A stretch of DNA of 64,000 nucleotides, from assembly GCA_958496175.1 (NCBI GenBank), contig OY292274.1, positions 49,734,630 through 49,798,629 on the forward strand. Direction: 5' to 3'. The notes below the pieces were generated by a model. That model ran no database searches. It was not told where the DNA came from and saw nothing but the letters and a program-made list of their open reading frames with translations. The translations under genes and the position numbers were made by a program. Below are positions 1 through 12,549 of this stretch, piece by piece; position 1 is the first letter of the stretch; each line of letters opens with the position of its first letter. The DNA comes from Sisyra terminalis (taxonomy: Eukaryota > Arthropoda > Insecta > Neuroptera > Sisyridae).

Positions 1-1919
1 ACATTCAATAAGCAATATATAGTAAGAAAAAGGTGTCTCCTTACCTGCGTATACACTATCAGTGGCTGTTTGCCAATAGGTTCATAACATTGATCCGATT
101 TATTTCTACATTTTTTTGACTTAGGAATGCAATATTAAGTGAAGTCTTGTAGTACACAATGGCGAAAGAAACGTAAGATAATAAAAGATGCCACGAATAA
201 TGATTTTGTCGAATATTCGGTCAAGGTATTGAATATTTGACAAAATATCAGGAGACAAGTTACCCGAGGAAATATACCAACATTATATGGGAAATGAAGA
301 GACTGTAAATAGAAACTACATTCACCGAAAACTATATTTTTTCTCTCCTGGTTAAGCTTAAAACACGATTTAACTTTGAAGAGGATGACAAACATTTGGT
401 TACCAATTTTCTTCACTCTTGTTTCAAAACTAGTTTTGCGATTAGTTCAAGAGTAAAGAAAAAAAAAACAATCTAGAAGATTTGAAAATGTGTTGTGATT
501 AATTTATTAGTTCTAACGATGATTTATTTTTAACTTTAACTTCGTGTAAAAGATATAGTAATTAGGATGATTACTGGAACTGTTGAAATACGAGTAAATG
601 ATAGTTTCTGGAACAGTATTGAAGAATTTGCCTCTAAAACTAAGTAACAAAATAATAAAGGTGAGGGAAAAATTCCACATGAGATTGATTCCTTTTAAAA
701 TCAATTCGCCAATAAAACCTTACGAGTAATGGTCAGCAATCGTAAAACAGTAACCAAATCAGGAAATAGGTTGATGAATAATATTAATAAAAACTGAAAA
801 AAAAAGTTTCTTCCATAACTTATGTCGAAAGATTTTCAGTTCACTACAACATAATTTGATATTCTAATAATTATAAATTTATGAATTATACGTGCGTGTT
901 TTTCATGACTGGATAACGAATAGCAAATACATAATCGTGGCATCTCCAGATATCAACATTATTTTTTAAAGTTAATCCCTTCATAAAGAAAGCAGGAAAA
1001 TCAATGTTGCTTCCTTATTAAAAGATAACCGTTCGATGGCTTTTTGTTTGATATTTTTATGCATTTTCACATGTCGCTAGTTGCTGATTTTTAACGATAA
1101 ATATGGTCACGTAATTGAAATGTAACATGTGCGTTAAAATTTGAGCGACAAATGACAAATGAAACTTTCTATCAAATCTCAATGTATCGATATAACCGCA
1201 TAATTGTATAGATATGTGTTTATAATGACGAGAAATAAGTATTAATACTTGCACAAGTAAATACAAGTAAATAGCCAGCTTATGATTTATAATTATAACG
1301 ATTATGTATTCTTTTTGGAAATGTTTTAATAGAGAAAATCATGTCCGGTGAATATGACGAATGACATATCTGATAGAATGCGGAGAAAAACTAAACAAAA
1401 TTTAACTTAATTGCTATTGTTTTCGGATGGATTCTTATGTTACATTTTAGTCAGTAGTTCTGCTAAAAAGTAGCGACTTGCGAATAAGGCATCTTGGCGT
1501 ACATAATTTTGCCTGTGATACTATAGTTTCATTAAAAAACTAAAACATAAAATATCAATAGAAGAGAAAGTAAACAAAAATATAATCAATACTTATTAAT
1601 GTGTTATAACCAAATAATTTTCAAAAATTTAATAATGGCAAAATATCAAAATATATTTTTATTACTTCATTATCTGGTATTTGAATCCTGAGGATATTTT
1701 ACATTTTATCTGACATCTTTTGCCTTAATGAATATTCCTATTTTGATTTGTGAAGGTGAAGTATGAAAAAATTTGAATTGGTTTCAAAAAACAAAAAAAT
1801 AAAAATATTAAGTTAAATAACAAATCAAATTTCCATTAATTGTAAGCAAACATTTTTTCTTTTAAGACTAATTTTCTTCTCAATATTGTAACTATATTTT
1901 TACGTTTGAAAAGTATAAA
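1..1919. other. AT-rich stretch without a recognised gene
   Basis: Both strands break into short AT-rich open frames with no recognisable domain. The longest, at 135-416 on the minus strand, has no protein-like motif and looks like chance. I see no transposon end or RNA gene here. Confidence 0.6.
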
Positions 1920-2891
1920 TATTAGACTGGGCCAAAAAAATTACCATTTTTTTTTAAAAGTATATCGAAAATATTGTTCAAGGCGACAAAAAAAAATATC
2001 TGAAAGATTTAGGCCGTAATATTAATATTAAGAGGTCTATCATCTTTAATTTCAATTTCTTATTTGTGTTTTCATTTTTGCATCAATGCTGCCAAATTAT
2101 CAAGGTAAAAATAATTATCTGCACGGATATTTATAGAAAATTAAATTCTCTACAAAAAACGTTTGTTTGAAAATTTTCGTCAGACACACCGTTTCCGAAT
2201 AATCAAGCTTTAAACATTGATATAATTTTTAGATTTATCTTTTTTATTTTGGAATTTTGCGACTAACGAACAAATTAATATATAGAAATAAACAATATAG
2301 ATTCTTAAAGAGAATTTAAAGCTCTACAAAAATGATCTCTTAACGTTTTAAACATAAAATCACTGTTTAAAAAGTTATTCACAATTAAAGGTGAAGGAAA
2401 AATTAAATTATTGTATTTTTCTGTGTTGAACCAATTTTGAAAGAGTGATTTTATGTAAAAACGTTAAAAGATTTTTTTTTGTAGAGCATTTAATTCCCTT
2501 CAAGAATCTATATTTTTCATTTCTTATTATTTATTTGTTCATTAGTTACAAAATTCAAAAATAAAGAAGATAAATCTAAAAATGATATCAATGTTTAAAG
2601 CTTGATTATTCGGAAACGGCGAGTCTGGCAAAAAATTTTCAATAAACGTTTTTTGTAGGGAATATAATTTTCTATAAATATCTGTGCAGATAATTCTTTT
2701 TACCTTGATAATTTGACAGCATTGATGCAAAAATGAAAACACAAATAAAAAATTGAAATTAAAGATGATAGACCTCTTAATATTAATATTAAGGTCTTAA
2801 ATCTTCCCGATATTTTTTTTGTCGCTTTGAACAATATTTTCGATATACTTTTCAAAAAAAAAATAGTCGATTTTTTTGACCCAGTCTAATA
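1920..2891. mobile_element. Long foldback element (~970 bp, arms ~445 bp)
   Basis: The left arm (about 1920-2364) is the reverse complement of the right arm (about 2444-2891), interrupted by small differences, with an ~80 bp unpaired centre. The outer ends read TATTAGACTGGG on the left and CCCAGTCTAATA on the right, followed inward by GCC or GTC and a run of A. Landmarks present in both arms include TCAAGCTTTAAACATTGATA and the complement of GAGGTCTATCATCTTTAATT. The pairing runs into the flanking TATTA, so the target duplication cannot be told apart from the palindrome. Short open frames in the arms (for example 2542-2742 minus) belong to the repeat and are not host genes. This is most likely a non-autonomous foldback DNA transposon. 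A rearranged inverted duplication of another repeat is the alternative. Confidence 0.75.
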
Positions 2892-5178
2892 AATATACTA
2901 ATTCATTGGTCGGGGAAGTTTTTGTAACCATTATCACAAAATATTTTTGCGTATGTCGATATTTCTTCCCCCCCATTTTGAAAAGAAAACAACCAATGTA
3001 AATTTTAAATAAACATTATTTATTGAATTAATTTACATTTACATATATGTAGTATAGATTTTGGAAAAATGATGTTTCTTCATGTTTGATAAAATTACTT
3101 CAAAATTGGGACTTCAAAATTTCCCTATTACCCCAAAGAAATTCATCTTTACCCAATTTGGGGTAATTTACCCCGATTCCTCGACCGCTGTACTAATTGA
3201 ATAGTTAAAATATGTAGAGGGTATATTATATTTGACTTTTTTCAAATCATTTGGACCTAATGAATAATAATCGTTTGAAAAATGTTAACACAAACTATTT
3301 CTTTTTGTTGCTCAATTGAACTCTATTGATGAATAAGTTGTTTTTGATCTCTATCGTTTTACTAGTAAGAGTCTTAAGAGAATTAAAGGCAAAAATTACC
3401 AAAAACTAAGACAATTGTACAACTTTTCTGCCAATTTTCAAATCATATTTTTCGACAGAACTTATTGGAACAAAAAGATTTTGAAGATTTAAATCCTTTA
3501 GTAATTGGATTCAGTATTTTTTGATACTTTTAAATCATACATCCCCTTTATTTTGAAAGGAATATTTAAGAGCTTTTCAAGTACGTAAAAAAATAGTAAG
3601 TGCAGTATAATTACTTTAAGTAATAGTATTTAGATACTTATTCAAAATAAATATTGATTTTTGAAATTATTTTTATAATACGACTTGTTCAATTGAATCA
3701 ACGTTATCGTTTTATTATTTTTATAAATAGAAAATATACTTAAATATCGTTTATGCTGCTATATTATATATATATATACATATATATATATTTCATGTGT
3801 TATATAATGCGAATGTTGTGCACAGAGATTTTAAAGTTTGAAACTGCGATCGATTTAAAATAACGGGTGAAATCCATGAAATGGTAAATGGGTGGAAAAG
3901 TTCAAGTTTGTGTGAAAAGTGAGACGAGATTATAGATGTCTCACGTTTTAAGTGTGCAACGTAACGTTTTGAAAATCTGCTATAGGAAAAGAGGCCACAA
4001 ACGCGGAACTCCGGGATGTCTGCGGATACCGCGCCCATCACACAAAACTGACCATATTGAAAATACAGAGCTCACAAACAATTTCCAAATACGTTTTCCA
4101 TTTTCCACTTTTCAATAAGAAAAGCTTCACGTGAATATATTGCACCACATTCTTTATGCTGAAATATTCAAAACAGCTCAATAAATTTACACTTCAATCA
4201 AAACACATCCAGTGGTGTCTTGCCAAAATAAAATTTTCATTTATAAGTTTAAATTTTCCTCAATAGTGAAGCGCTTTTTTTTATAAACGAAAATAATTGA
4301 GTAATATTATTTAAATGTTGACAAAAATGTTTCTTCAAATTAGAAAACTAGAGACAATTTATTACAACTTATAGCTTCACTAGAAAAATGAGAAACAAAG
4401 TTTGTTTAATTCAACATTATTATGTTCTCAGAAAAACGAAAAATTCATTATTTATATTCTACATTTTTTTAAAAAATCAGTGAAAATCCTTACTCTTGAC
4501 TGGAACGAATAATAAATTGATCATTAAAATAAAATCATATTCTTTATAAGAAAACGAAACAAATACCGAAATAACTAAACAATTTACTGAAGAGGTTTAT
4601 TGTATGATAAAATAAATTTTTTAACGACTAGTTAATAATAAAAATACGCAAAAACATGTTCAATAAAACTTTTTTTGTACTGAAAACCAATAATAAGAAA
4701 ATAATAACTATTTAGCAAGGATTTTAGGAATTTCAAAAACTATTTTTAATTTTATTAATGGAAGTTAACCTTAGTTAAAAAATATTTGTTACCCTTCGAA
4801 ATAACATTTTGCAATTTCCCTAAGAACTTCTCCCTTTCTCCTGAGGTTACCGCAAGTGTTAGTTGTTTCAGTTGTGCCAGAAAAAAGAGCGATTATTCAT
4901 GTAATGTAAAAAACAAAACCCAATTAGATGGACCACCCTCCCAGATGAAAATAGGTTTAGATGTTTTAGAAAATCACGAAGTAAAAAGAAAGGAAAATGG
5001 AATTTTGAACTTGTTAAGCAAAGTAATGAGCTAGTGCTGAAAGAACTTACCAGAAGTGGAATAGTTCAACCGCGCGGAAAACTCAATTTGCTGTGAAACA
5101 AAAAAAATACACTTTGAGTCCAGTAAATTTAAAATTTGGATTAACTTAAAAAATATTAGAGATATAATTTTGAAAAAT
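2892..5178. other. AT-rich stretch, nothing recognised apart from a TA tract
   Basis: Short frames at 3793-4118 overlap on both strands in a slightly less AT-rich patch, and 4786-5034 is open but lacks an ATG. None has a recognisable domain. A pyrimidine-rich and G-rich patch with repeated CCCC/GGGG near 3125-3180 is compositionally odd but has no clear structure. Confidence 0.5.
3761..3792. repeat. (TA)n microsatellite
   Basis: An interrupted run of alternating T and A, about 32 bp, with one ACA interruption. Confidence 0.9.
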
Positions 5179-5597
5179 TAATAACTTTATGCAAATTATA
5201 AGTGGATAAGGATCAAAATAAGTAGTTAAAACTAGATTTTATTCTCGACGTTTCGGACCTTTACTAAGCCATCCTCAGGCGTTCATAAGGAATCGTTTTA
5301 ACTTTGTCAACAATAATCTTTGTCACGATCCATTTTGTAAATACGGTACAGTTAATAAAAATTAATAATAAGAGTTTTCAGGATACATTAAATTCAATAA
5401 ATCAATCTTATTATTATTTTTATTAACTGTACCGTATTTATAAAATGGCTCATGACAAGGATTATGGTTAAAGTTAAAGTAAATGTTTATGAACGCCTGA
5501 GGAAGGCCTAATAAAGGGTCGTAACGTCGCGAATAAAAATCTAGTTTTAACTACTTATTTTGATCCTAGTCCTCTGAGACTTTGCGTAGTTATCATT
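5179..5597. mobile_element. Penelope-type foldback repeat (two inverted terminal units)
   Basis: The left arm (about 5179-5373) and right arm (about 5406-5597) are imperfect reverse complements around a 32 bp spacer. Shared blocks, read inward, are GATCAAAATAAGTAGTTAAA, a CTAGATTTT(T)ATTC(T/G)CGACGTT block, CCTCAGGCGTTCATAA, and TACGGTACAGTTAATAAAAA next to the spacer. A GACGTT(T/A)CG(A/G)CC segment beside an AATAAA-containing strand and a CCTGAGGA block resembles the terminal repeats of Penelope-like elements, and these often occur as inverted pairs. No reverse transcriptase or endonuclease frame lies between the arms. I infer two head-to-head terminal repeats left by a heavily truncated insertion. 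A MITE unrelated to Penelope remains possible. Confidence 0.6.
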
Positions 5598-6537
5598 AAG
5601 GATCTGAAATCTTATCATAATAAAAAATTAATTTCTTCTAAATTTAATCGTAAAATTAACGTATCGTTCACGTTACTAATTTGGTTGAAAATAACTTATA
5701 TCAAAAATAACTACGGTACTTCTTAATTTATTCGATACATTTGTATCATTCTGATTAATTTATGTTATCATTTTCTTTTTTATATATAAAATAAAAATAA
5801 GAATTAAGACAAATACCAATTTATATTAATTACGAAATTTAACAACTTCATGTTAATTTATAGACCATTTAAGAAGCGTTAGAAATAGAAGTAATAATAA
5901 AAATTTGAATTTCCGAGAAAAAATATTGCTTAAAGGAACCATATACAATAATTGAACTTTAATTTAGCTTCTACAATGAAACTATTTGAACTTAATTAGT
6001 ACAAGCTTTTAAGTCTTTCAATAAATTGTTAAGTTATGGAGTAAGTTATTTATGTTTGCTCTAATTTTACGAGTTGACCATTAGGCGTTGAGCGTATTCT
6101 CGAAATCTTTGATTAATATTTACCCTTGATTATAACGTTTGTAATAAAATTAGTCCGCTATAGTTTCCGAAATTTTAATCACGAATGGGTTCAATCCATA
6201 AACAAAATTACATTATAATTTTCCCTTATTTTCCTAATAGAATTGCGAGAAGTGAATGAGCATTAACCGGACACAACTATCATTCGCATGATGGTCTCAA
6301 TTTCCATTATGAATTTTCCCAGCGACTAACCTAATGAAAGTTAAGTAATTATATGGCGTAAAATCCGTGTTAATCATTGACCACCCATTCGTAGAGTGTT
6401 AGGGATGAATTAGATACGTAGAAATAGCACAGGGGAACAATAGTGACGCATACATATTGTATTAGAAGGTGTATAAACATTTATGTATAACTATACCGCA
6501 TCAGGCATTATTTTATATCAAGGGAAGTGATCTTTGA
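5598..6537. other. AT-rich stretch without a recognised gene
   Basis: No open frame above background and no repeat end seen. The part from about 6180 to 6480 is a little less AT-rich than its surroundings, but neither strand reads as protein. Confidence 0.5.
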
Positions 6538-6750
6538 TTATACAGAAGGTGGTTTATTCACACCCTTCACTTCACAGTTACAATAGCCAGGGGAACAGTA
6601 AATGTCTTTGAAACTTATGTAACGACAACAACCCTCATTCGTCTGTCCCTTGTTCGATTCCAAAAGTAATAAGTATGCTGCTGACCCAACAATCAGAAAC
6701 CGTATCCCACTTTTAAAGGGACAGCATGTGCATTGACTTTGATTATCCAT
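6538..6750 (-). CDS. Small Cys-rich ORF of unknown function (candidate)
   Basis: An ATG-initiated frame of 70 codons ends at TAA. The product opens with a polar segment containing CTCC (residues 8-11). A short hydrophobic stretch follows (IRFLIVGSAAYLLLL, about residues 17-31), then a second cysteine cluster (GCC, YC, YCNC between about 41 and 60). The frame is less AT-rich than its flanks and uses G or C at many third positions, which is unusual here and is the main reason to list it. I do not recognise the family. No splice sites, promoter or neighbouring gene support it, and it may be a single exon or a chance frame. The paired cysteines could form disulphides if the protein is secreted or membrane-bound; that is inference only. 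Confidence 0.3.
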   Translation of the reverse strand: MDNQSQCTCCPFKSGIRFLIVGSAAYLLLLESNKGQTNEGCCRYISFKDIYCSPGYCNCEVKGVNKPPSV

Positions 6751-8079
6751 TTGATATCATTTCAAACAAAAAACCAAACCGAAAATAGAATTTTCATGTA
6801 TACTTACATACACCTAAAAAATTTAAAAAAGTAACTTTAACAATTTTAAGGTGCATTAAGTGTCAATAATAGTTTTAATTTTTTGTTAAAAATAAACTGT
6901 CAGTTAAGAGTAGTTTCATCAATTAACAAGTCTTTCCAGCTCCTTACAGATATTGAAATAAAGGAAAATATGGGACAATGTTTTTCAAAACCTTTTAGAA
7001 AAAGGTCTTCTTTAACTAACATAAAACTCAGTGATCTATAATATTCAATATTCAAACCTTTTTCTACAAGAGTGGAACTAAATAATTGAATATTCTAAGG
7101 ACTCGGAAAAAAAATATTTTCGGAATCCAAAATAATAAAATATTTCCCATCATGAGATAATAAATACGACAACTTTAGTGTTGTTTGCTTCAAAAATATT
7201 CCTCCTTTTATTTTCAACAAGTTAGTGATTATAAGTACCATCAATTGTATTTTTTTTTTTTTTGTTAAAATGATAAAGTTTTCCGCTCATAGCTTTGTTC
7301 AATAGACAACGAATGTAACCATACTTTTCAGGTGTTTCAAATTTGTTCTTTCTTTATCACAAACTTAATAACGTTTAAGAAAACTAAATTAAAACTTGTC
7401 GTTAAGCGCCATTGTCCTTAAATTGGCTGACATTTAAATTAATTGGCTAACAATTTCACAATTTAAATTGGCAGAGGAATAAGTGAATTTCAAACTAATC
7501 GAATAAGGAACAAGGAACTTGCAAATTAATTTAATTGCACATAGTATTATGGCGTAGACAAATTTACAATCAAGTTTAAATGCTAGCCTAGTAACTATTT
7601 TGCAATGTTAGTCGCCGGGAAATTGAAATTAAATTATCTTTGGACTTATGCTAATAAAGAATATAGAAAATGTATTTTAAATTCTTTCAATTTTGGTAAA
7701 ACATTCAATTCTTAGAATTTAAAATAAGAGATTTATATATATGTATATTTTACTTCATATATCATACTGTAGGAAAGTATTTGTAAATACTATACATGAA
7801 AATAACTATCTAGTTTTCATGTCTTTTTATTAATGCTTTGTAAAATAATCTTAATGTCCATAGATAATGTAAAAGATTAAAACCGAATGAATCAAATCTA
7901 CGAAGAAGCATATGTATGAGACAGTAATTACCAGCAAAAATCAATTATTAAAATTACGATCAAAGCTTCTGTAGTTGATCCAAAATAAAAAATTTTATAA
8001 TTAGTTCATGACTTTTCATTTACTATTAATCATAACATTTGTTATTGCTTTTACCTTTATTGTTTAAAAGGTTATACTT
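6751..8079. other. AT-rich stretch without a recognised gene
   Basis: Only short chance frames and homopolymer runs, such as poly-T at about 7249-7263. No repeat end identified. Confidence 0.5.
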
Positions 8080-8790
8080 CTGACTTTATTTGTAAGATAT
8101 TATAGTTTATCGACCATTTTGTAATTTGAATTTTTTAAAATTTGTGAACCATTCTAGTTGTTTTTCGCTGTGAAATAATTTTAATTTGTAACGCTATTGG
8201 TGCAATTTGGAATTTTAATCAATTCGGCCCAATAACTCACTGTTGTACTGCCCTGTGATTGTTTCCTTTCTACAAAAAGTCCTTATAGAATAACTATTCT
8301 TTTGGAATCCAAAAAAAAAACGTAGCCATAACCTTTTCGGCAAATGGAACTCATTTTGTTTTCCTATGAATTAATTCACCCGGAAAAACTTATTGTTTTG
8401 ATTGTCTCTTGGTTTCTGGCGAGTAATACTGTATTCAAGTTTTATCAATGGTGACGACTCGATGTAAAAAACCCTGCGGAAATCGCTTTAATTGGTATAA
8501 ACATCGCTTTGATTTTCTTAGTCATACGCAATTGTTATTCACTTTAGCACGATTAGCAGTACCCATCGAGGTGAAATTTTTTTCACACCTAACTTTTCGT
8601 TTAAAATTTTAGTAGCTCTTTCATATATTAGACCTTCAATTTCAACTACTTCGTACACTTTCGTTTGATGATCAAAGAGAATAATGTCATGAATCTTTTC
8701 GAGGATTTCCTCACTAATCACTTTTGATGGTTACTTTAGCCGTTTTTCATCGAAAACAGTAATCCAACCATGGTTAAACTCGTTAAATTA
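8080..8790 (-). pseudogene. mariner transposase remnant
   Basis: Read on the minus strand, this is a decayed mariner transposase, the enzyme that cuts and pastes mariner elements at TA sites. The N-terminal part keeps FNEFNHGWITVFDE near 8788. An open 60-codon stretch at 8539-8721 follows, with EEILEKIHDIIL and ATKILNEKLGVKKISPRWV, matching the helix-turn-helix region of the family (compare EN.KKVHDM and LG.KK.SARWVP). After frameshifts the catalytic part reads VVTIDKT, then IQYYSPETKRQSKQ, then PFAEKVMATFFF, equivalent to VTMDETWIHHFTPETK and GKVMATVFWD. Stop codons interrupt the frame at many points, so it is dead. The usual D of TMDE is kept, but the E is replaced by K. Later catalytic residues are not readable below about 8160, and no terminal inverted repeats were found. 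Confidence 0.88.
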
Positions 8791-9383
8791 ATATCAAACA
8801 GTTGTCATAAATAGTGAGGGGTCCCCATAGACAACATGTAACTTTACTTTTTCTTTTTCTTCCTTTGTTTTTCTTTCCAAAAATGAAAAGATCTATATTG
8901 CTCTTATTTATTTTATCAAGAAATGCAAAACTTCAAAAATTCAATAATAACTAAAATGAAAACATCCTTCTCTTTTTTCACTGTTAGAGAACTGGTTGAA
9001 AAATCACGTAAGAGTTTTTTGGAAGTTTTAACATTCTTTGAACTATATCATAGCAAAATAAGATAATAATTTTGCAAGTTATTAAGAGGCAAACGGTTAC
9101 ATTCTCGCTTTTATCATACAAGTAAATACATAGAATATAGAAGTGTTTAAGTTATGAAAAGATGATAGAAGTAAAAATTGTGTAAGCAATTAGCAAGTTT
9201 CTGTAAACAAAATGGTTATCTTTTCGTGAGAAAATATTTTGCTTTAACGACCCATAGTGCTGGTTTTATGAACAAGAGACTCATATTTCATCGATGCTGA
9301 ATAAATGTGGGTATAAAAATAACACTCTAAAAACTATAAAACAGAATGCTAAGGCGTAACAAATATAAGGAATGCTGCGTCAC

Positions 9384-9452
9384 CAAAGCTCTCGTGCTAT
9401 CTTCACAAACTTGAGACTGTAGAGATAAAGCTTGTGACACCACGAGACTTTG
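9384..9452. other. Long imperfect hairpin
   Basis: CAAAGCTCTCGTG (9384-9396) pairs with CACGAGACTTTG (9441-9452) with one bulge. Just inside, CACAAACTT (from 9404) pairs with AAGCTTGTG (to 9436) with one mismatch, around a loop of about 15 bases. The whole is about 70 bases and less AT-rich than its flanks. The size resembles a microRNA precursor, but a short transposon remnant is equally possible. The strand of any transcript is unknown. Confidence 0.5.
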
Positions 9453-11307
9453 CACACATCAACCCTATTCTCTATAATATTATTATATAAAACTGTCATA
9501 TTTGTATGTGCGACCGGAAACTCATTTTCAGCTATCTTTTTGTGTTCTCCAACAGCAAAAAGGAGACATAAAATATAAATGAAGAAAGTATTATTTATAT
9601 CGAAAGATACAGATCGAAAATTTCTCTCTATTATTTATATTTTCTATTTCCATGGGATGTAAAATATTTTCCATTTCTCAATTTTTTGTTCCATGCAGGT
9701 GCTTTTCTGCCATATTTTATTTTGGTGGGAGGATAATTTTTCTTTTTTGTACTATCTTTTCCTTTTTTTTTAAATTTAAACCTTTTGTAGATAGATGAAA
9801 TAAAAAAGATAAAAAACGTCTTAACCATATAATTAATGGTTTTTTAAAATGTAACGTTTAGTATTTACGAAACGTTTAAGATGGTAATCGATATGTAACT
9901 GATAAATGAAAGACAGATAAATAAGTATCAAATTAAATCGTATTAAAGACAGATTAACACAATTTTTTTAACTTTCATTGACACCACAACTAGTATAATT
10001 TTATTCAATTTTACTAAAAAGTAACCTCAGAATTAAATTCTAAGGATATTCATCGAATTGATTAAAAAATAAATTTCTCTTAAATACAACATATAACGGC
10101 CAGATTTGGGTTTTGAATTTTGGATATGAATTTCTTTATGAATTTTTTTGCAATAATTGAAAATTTATTTTTTGTGTTAATGATTGGAAAAGTTTAACCC
10201 TTAGAAAAGGCTAAAATTGTTTACTTAACAAATAATTTATGCATATCAAGAAGACATATTAAATGAGACTAATGAGGTTAGATCTAACATGCTTTAATAA
10301 TCTGATTACCTTAAAAATCATATACATACATTTCACTTAACTCTTAACATTGTTTTTACCATTGCAACACCATAGTTACATTTTTTTTCTTCAAAATGGT
10401 TTTGAAACCTGAAATATTCTTAGTAACTTCTTAGTTGCTCTTCCATTAATCTTTCAATAAATTAATAAAAAAAAATGGATAAATGTTTTGTGGTATTTAG
10501 TTTGTTCATATAAATTCGTATGCCTATTTCAAAGATTTTTCTAAAAATGATTAAAACTTAAATTTTTTTCATTGCTTGGATTAAAATAAAATTTTTACAA
10601 ATTTATGAAATTATCTGATTGCTTCGAATCGAACAAATCTATTGTGTTAATTTTTCTTCATTCTTAAAACTATCGAGGTGTAGTGAATAATTCAGTAACA
10701 ATTTATCATAATAACTTTTCATAATTCAAACTTTACTAATTGGTAATCTTAAAAAATAAAAACTGAAATTAGGATAGGGAATTCCTAATCTAAATGGATC
10801 ACGATTATGGTAATAAAATTGGAATCAGCGCGGCGGAAACTTAAATTTATGATAGTTTTTAAAGAGTTAACCAAAAAATCATCGGTTATACATTCCACAT
10901 AAAACATAAGTCATAAAAATATGAATGATGATTTGTAAGTTGTACAAAATATTTATACCTGATATCAATATATTTTTCAGCTGCATACCAGAGAGATAAG
11001 GACAAAACAGAAAATTCTATATTTAGGTATGATAAAGATCAACTCCAAATGTGTCTTTTCAACTTTATACTGTTTACAGTTTACACCAATACACCGATCG
11101 AAAGTTTTTAAATTTGCAAATTTTGAAATATATACGACGATTTGTTTTGGTCTCCTGTTTGGTCAGGTTTTCTTGTTTTTCATTTCAAATAAAAAAAAAA
11201 TTAAAAAAATTCTTCCCAGCATTTTCAATTATTTAAAAACTATTTAATCAAAACTGTTAACTATTAATAGGGCAAAAAATGCTTAACTCTTAATTATCCA
11301 TATGCTA

Positions 11308-11398
11308 CGCATATATAAATTTATATATAAATTTATATATATATATAACTACATTTATATAGCTACATATATAGCTACATTTATATATAAATTTATAA
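11308..11398. repeat. AT-rich short-period tandem repeat
   Basis: Degenerate repeats of ATATATAAATTT and ATAGCTACAT units. Low-complexity DNA with no coding content. Confidence 0.8.
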
Positions 11399-12549
11399 TT
11401 TTGTTAAACGTTAAAATGAAAAGTAAAAAAAGAAATTAATACATAAATTTATATTAACGAAAATGTAATCTGTTGACCATTTTCGAAACTTTATTTTTTT
11501 TAAAAGGTTTTAAAATTGTTTTTTTAATATAAGTAAAATCAGCTCAATTGTCCTATTTCACATATACTAAATACAATGCCTAACCCTTAAAAATAATCTC
11601 AAAATTGTAGTAGTAAATAGCGAAAAACGGTATATAAACTTGCGAATATCGGTATTACGAAATTGTACAAATGACTCAAAATACCGGTATTGCAGTTTTA
11701 TTATTATGTACCATATGTACTCAGAATGTATAAGGAATGTATCATATGCACTCTTCATATACATTCTTCGATTTATTGATCACAAATTGATTATTGTTCC
11801 ATTTAAATGACAAATGCAGTCAATTACGTTTAACTACAGTTAAAGAAAATAACAAAATTATTCATATATTTTGGCAAAAAAAAAAATAAAAACGAAAAAA
11901 ATAGGATTATATTATAAATTTTAAATTAAATTTATTAAAAATGGGCATTCAATTTTTTTTCAAGCAACAACCGTATTGTAGATATCAAGATTATTTCCTT
12001 AATATCAATCAATTTGAAATACTGCAATATTATTGTTTGAGCGTGAACAATACAACAGATTAAGCATAATACATTTTAAAAGGGACAATTATATTAACCG
12101 TAAGGTAAACTAGAAATAAAAATACTTTTTTCTGAAATAATGATTGAAATTAACAAACGAAGGCATTGTTTCTAAGTGATTTTTTAAACCTTAACAATGT
12201 TTTTTGAAAAAGATTTCACTCTTAGTATATACTTTCGAAGTTTTGTCCGGTTATGGATGTTTTTAAAACTAAAGTTATAGAACCACCAAATTCGAATAAA
12301 AGTTTTCCAAAAGATTGAAAATTTCAAACTCTATTGTTTAAGTCCATCCAAGTTATGAAAAAGTTGTTAATTAATTTTAATAATTATTTTTGAAGTTTAA
12401 CATTTTGTTTTGTGATGATACTATATTACTATATTGACCATTTCCATACAACATTAAAGCATTAACTTTTGTATTTTTCCACAAATAAAGTAATTTTCAG
12501 ATAGAATAAAACAGATTTTATGTAGTTTTACACATAAGTAGAACTTTTA

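Larger units (their letters stand above)
8791..12549. other. AT-rich stretch without a recognised gene
   Basis: No coding sequence recognised. Frames at 9631-9828 (minus), 11029-11247 (plus) and 11567-11764 (minus) are low-complexity AT-rich translations. The stretch holds a long hairpin near 9.4 kb and an AT repeat near 11.35 kb, listed separately. Confidence 0.5.

Noticed and set aside
2542..2742. 66-codon minus-strand frame with CCQIIKVKRIICTD
   Set aside because: It is part of the right arm of the foldback element; the other arm carries the same sequence with stops.
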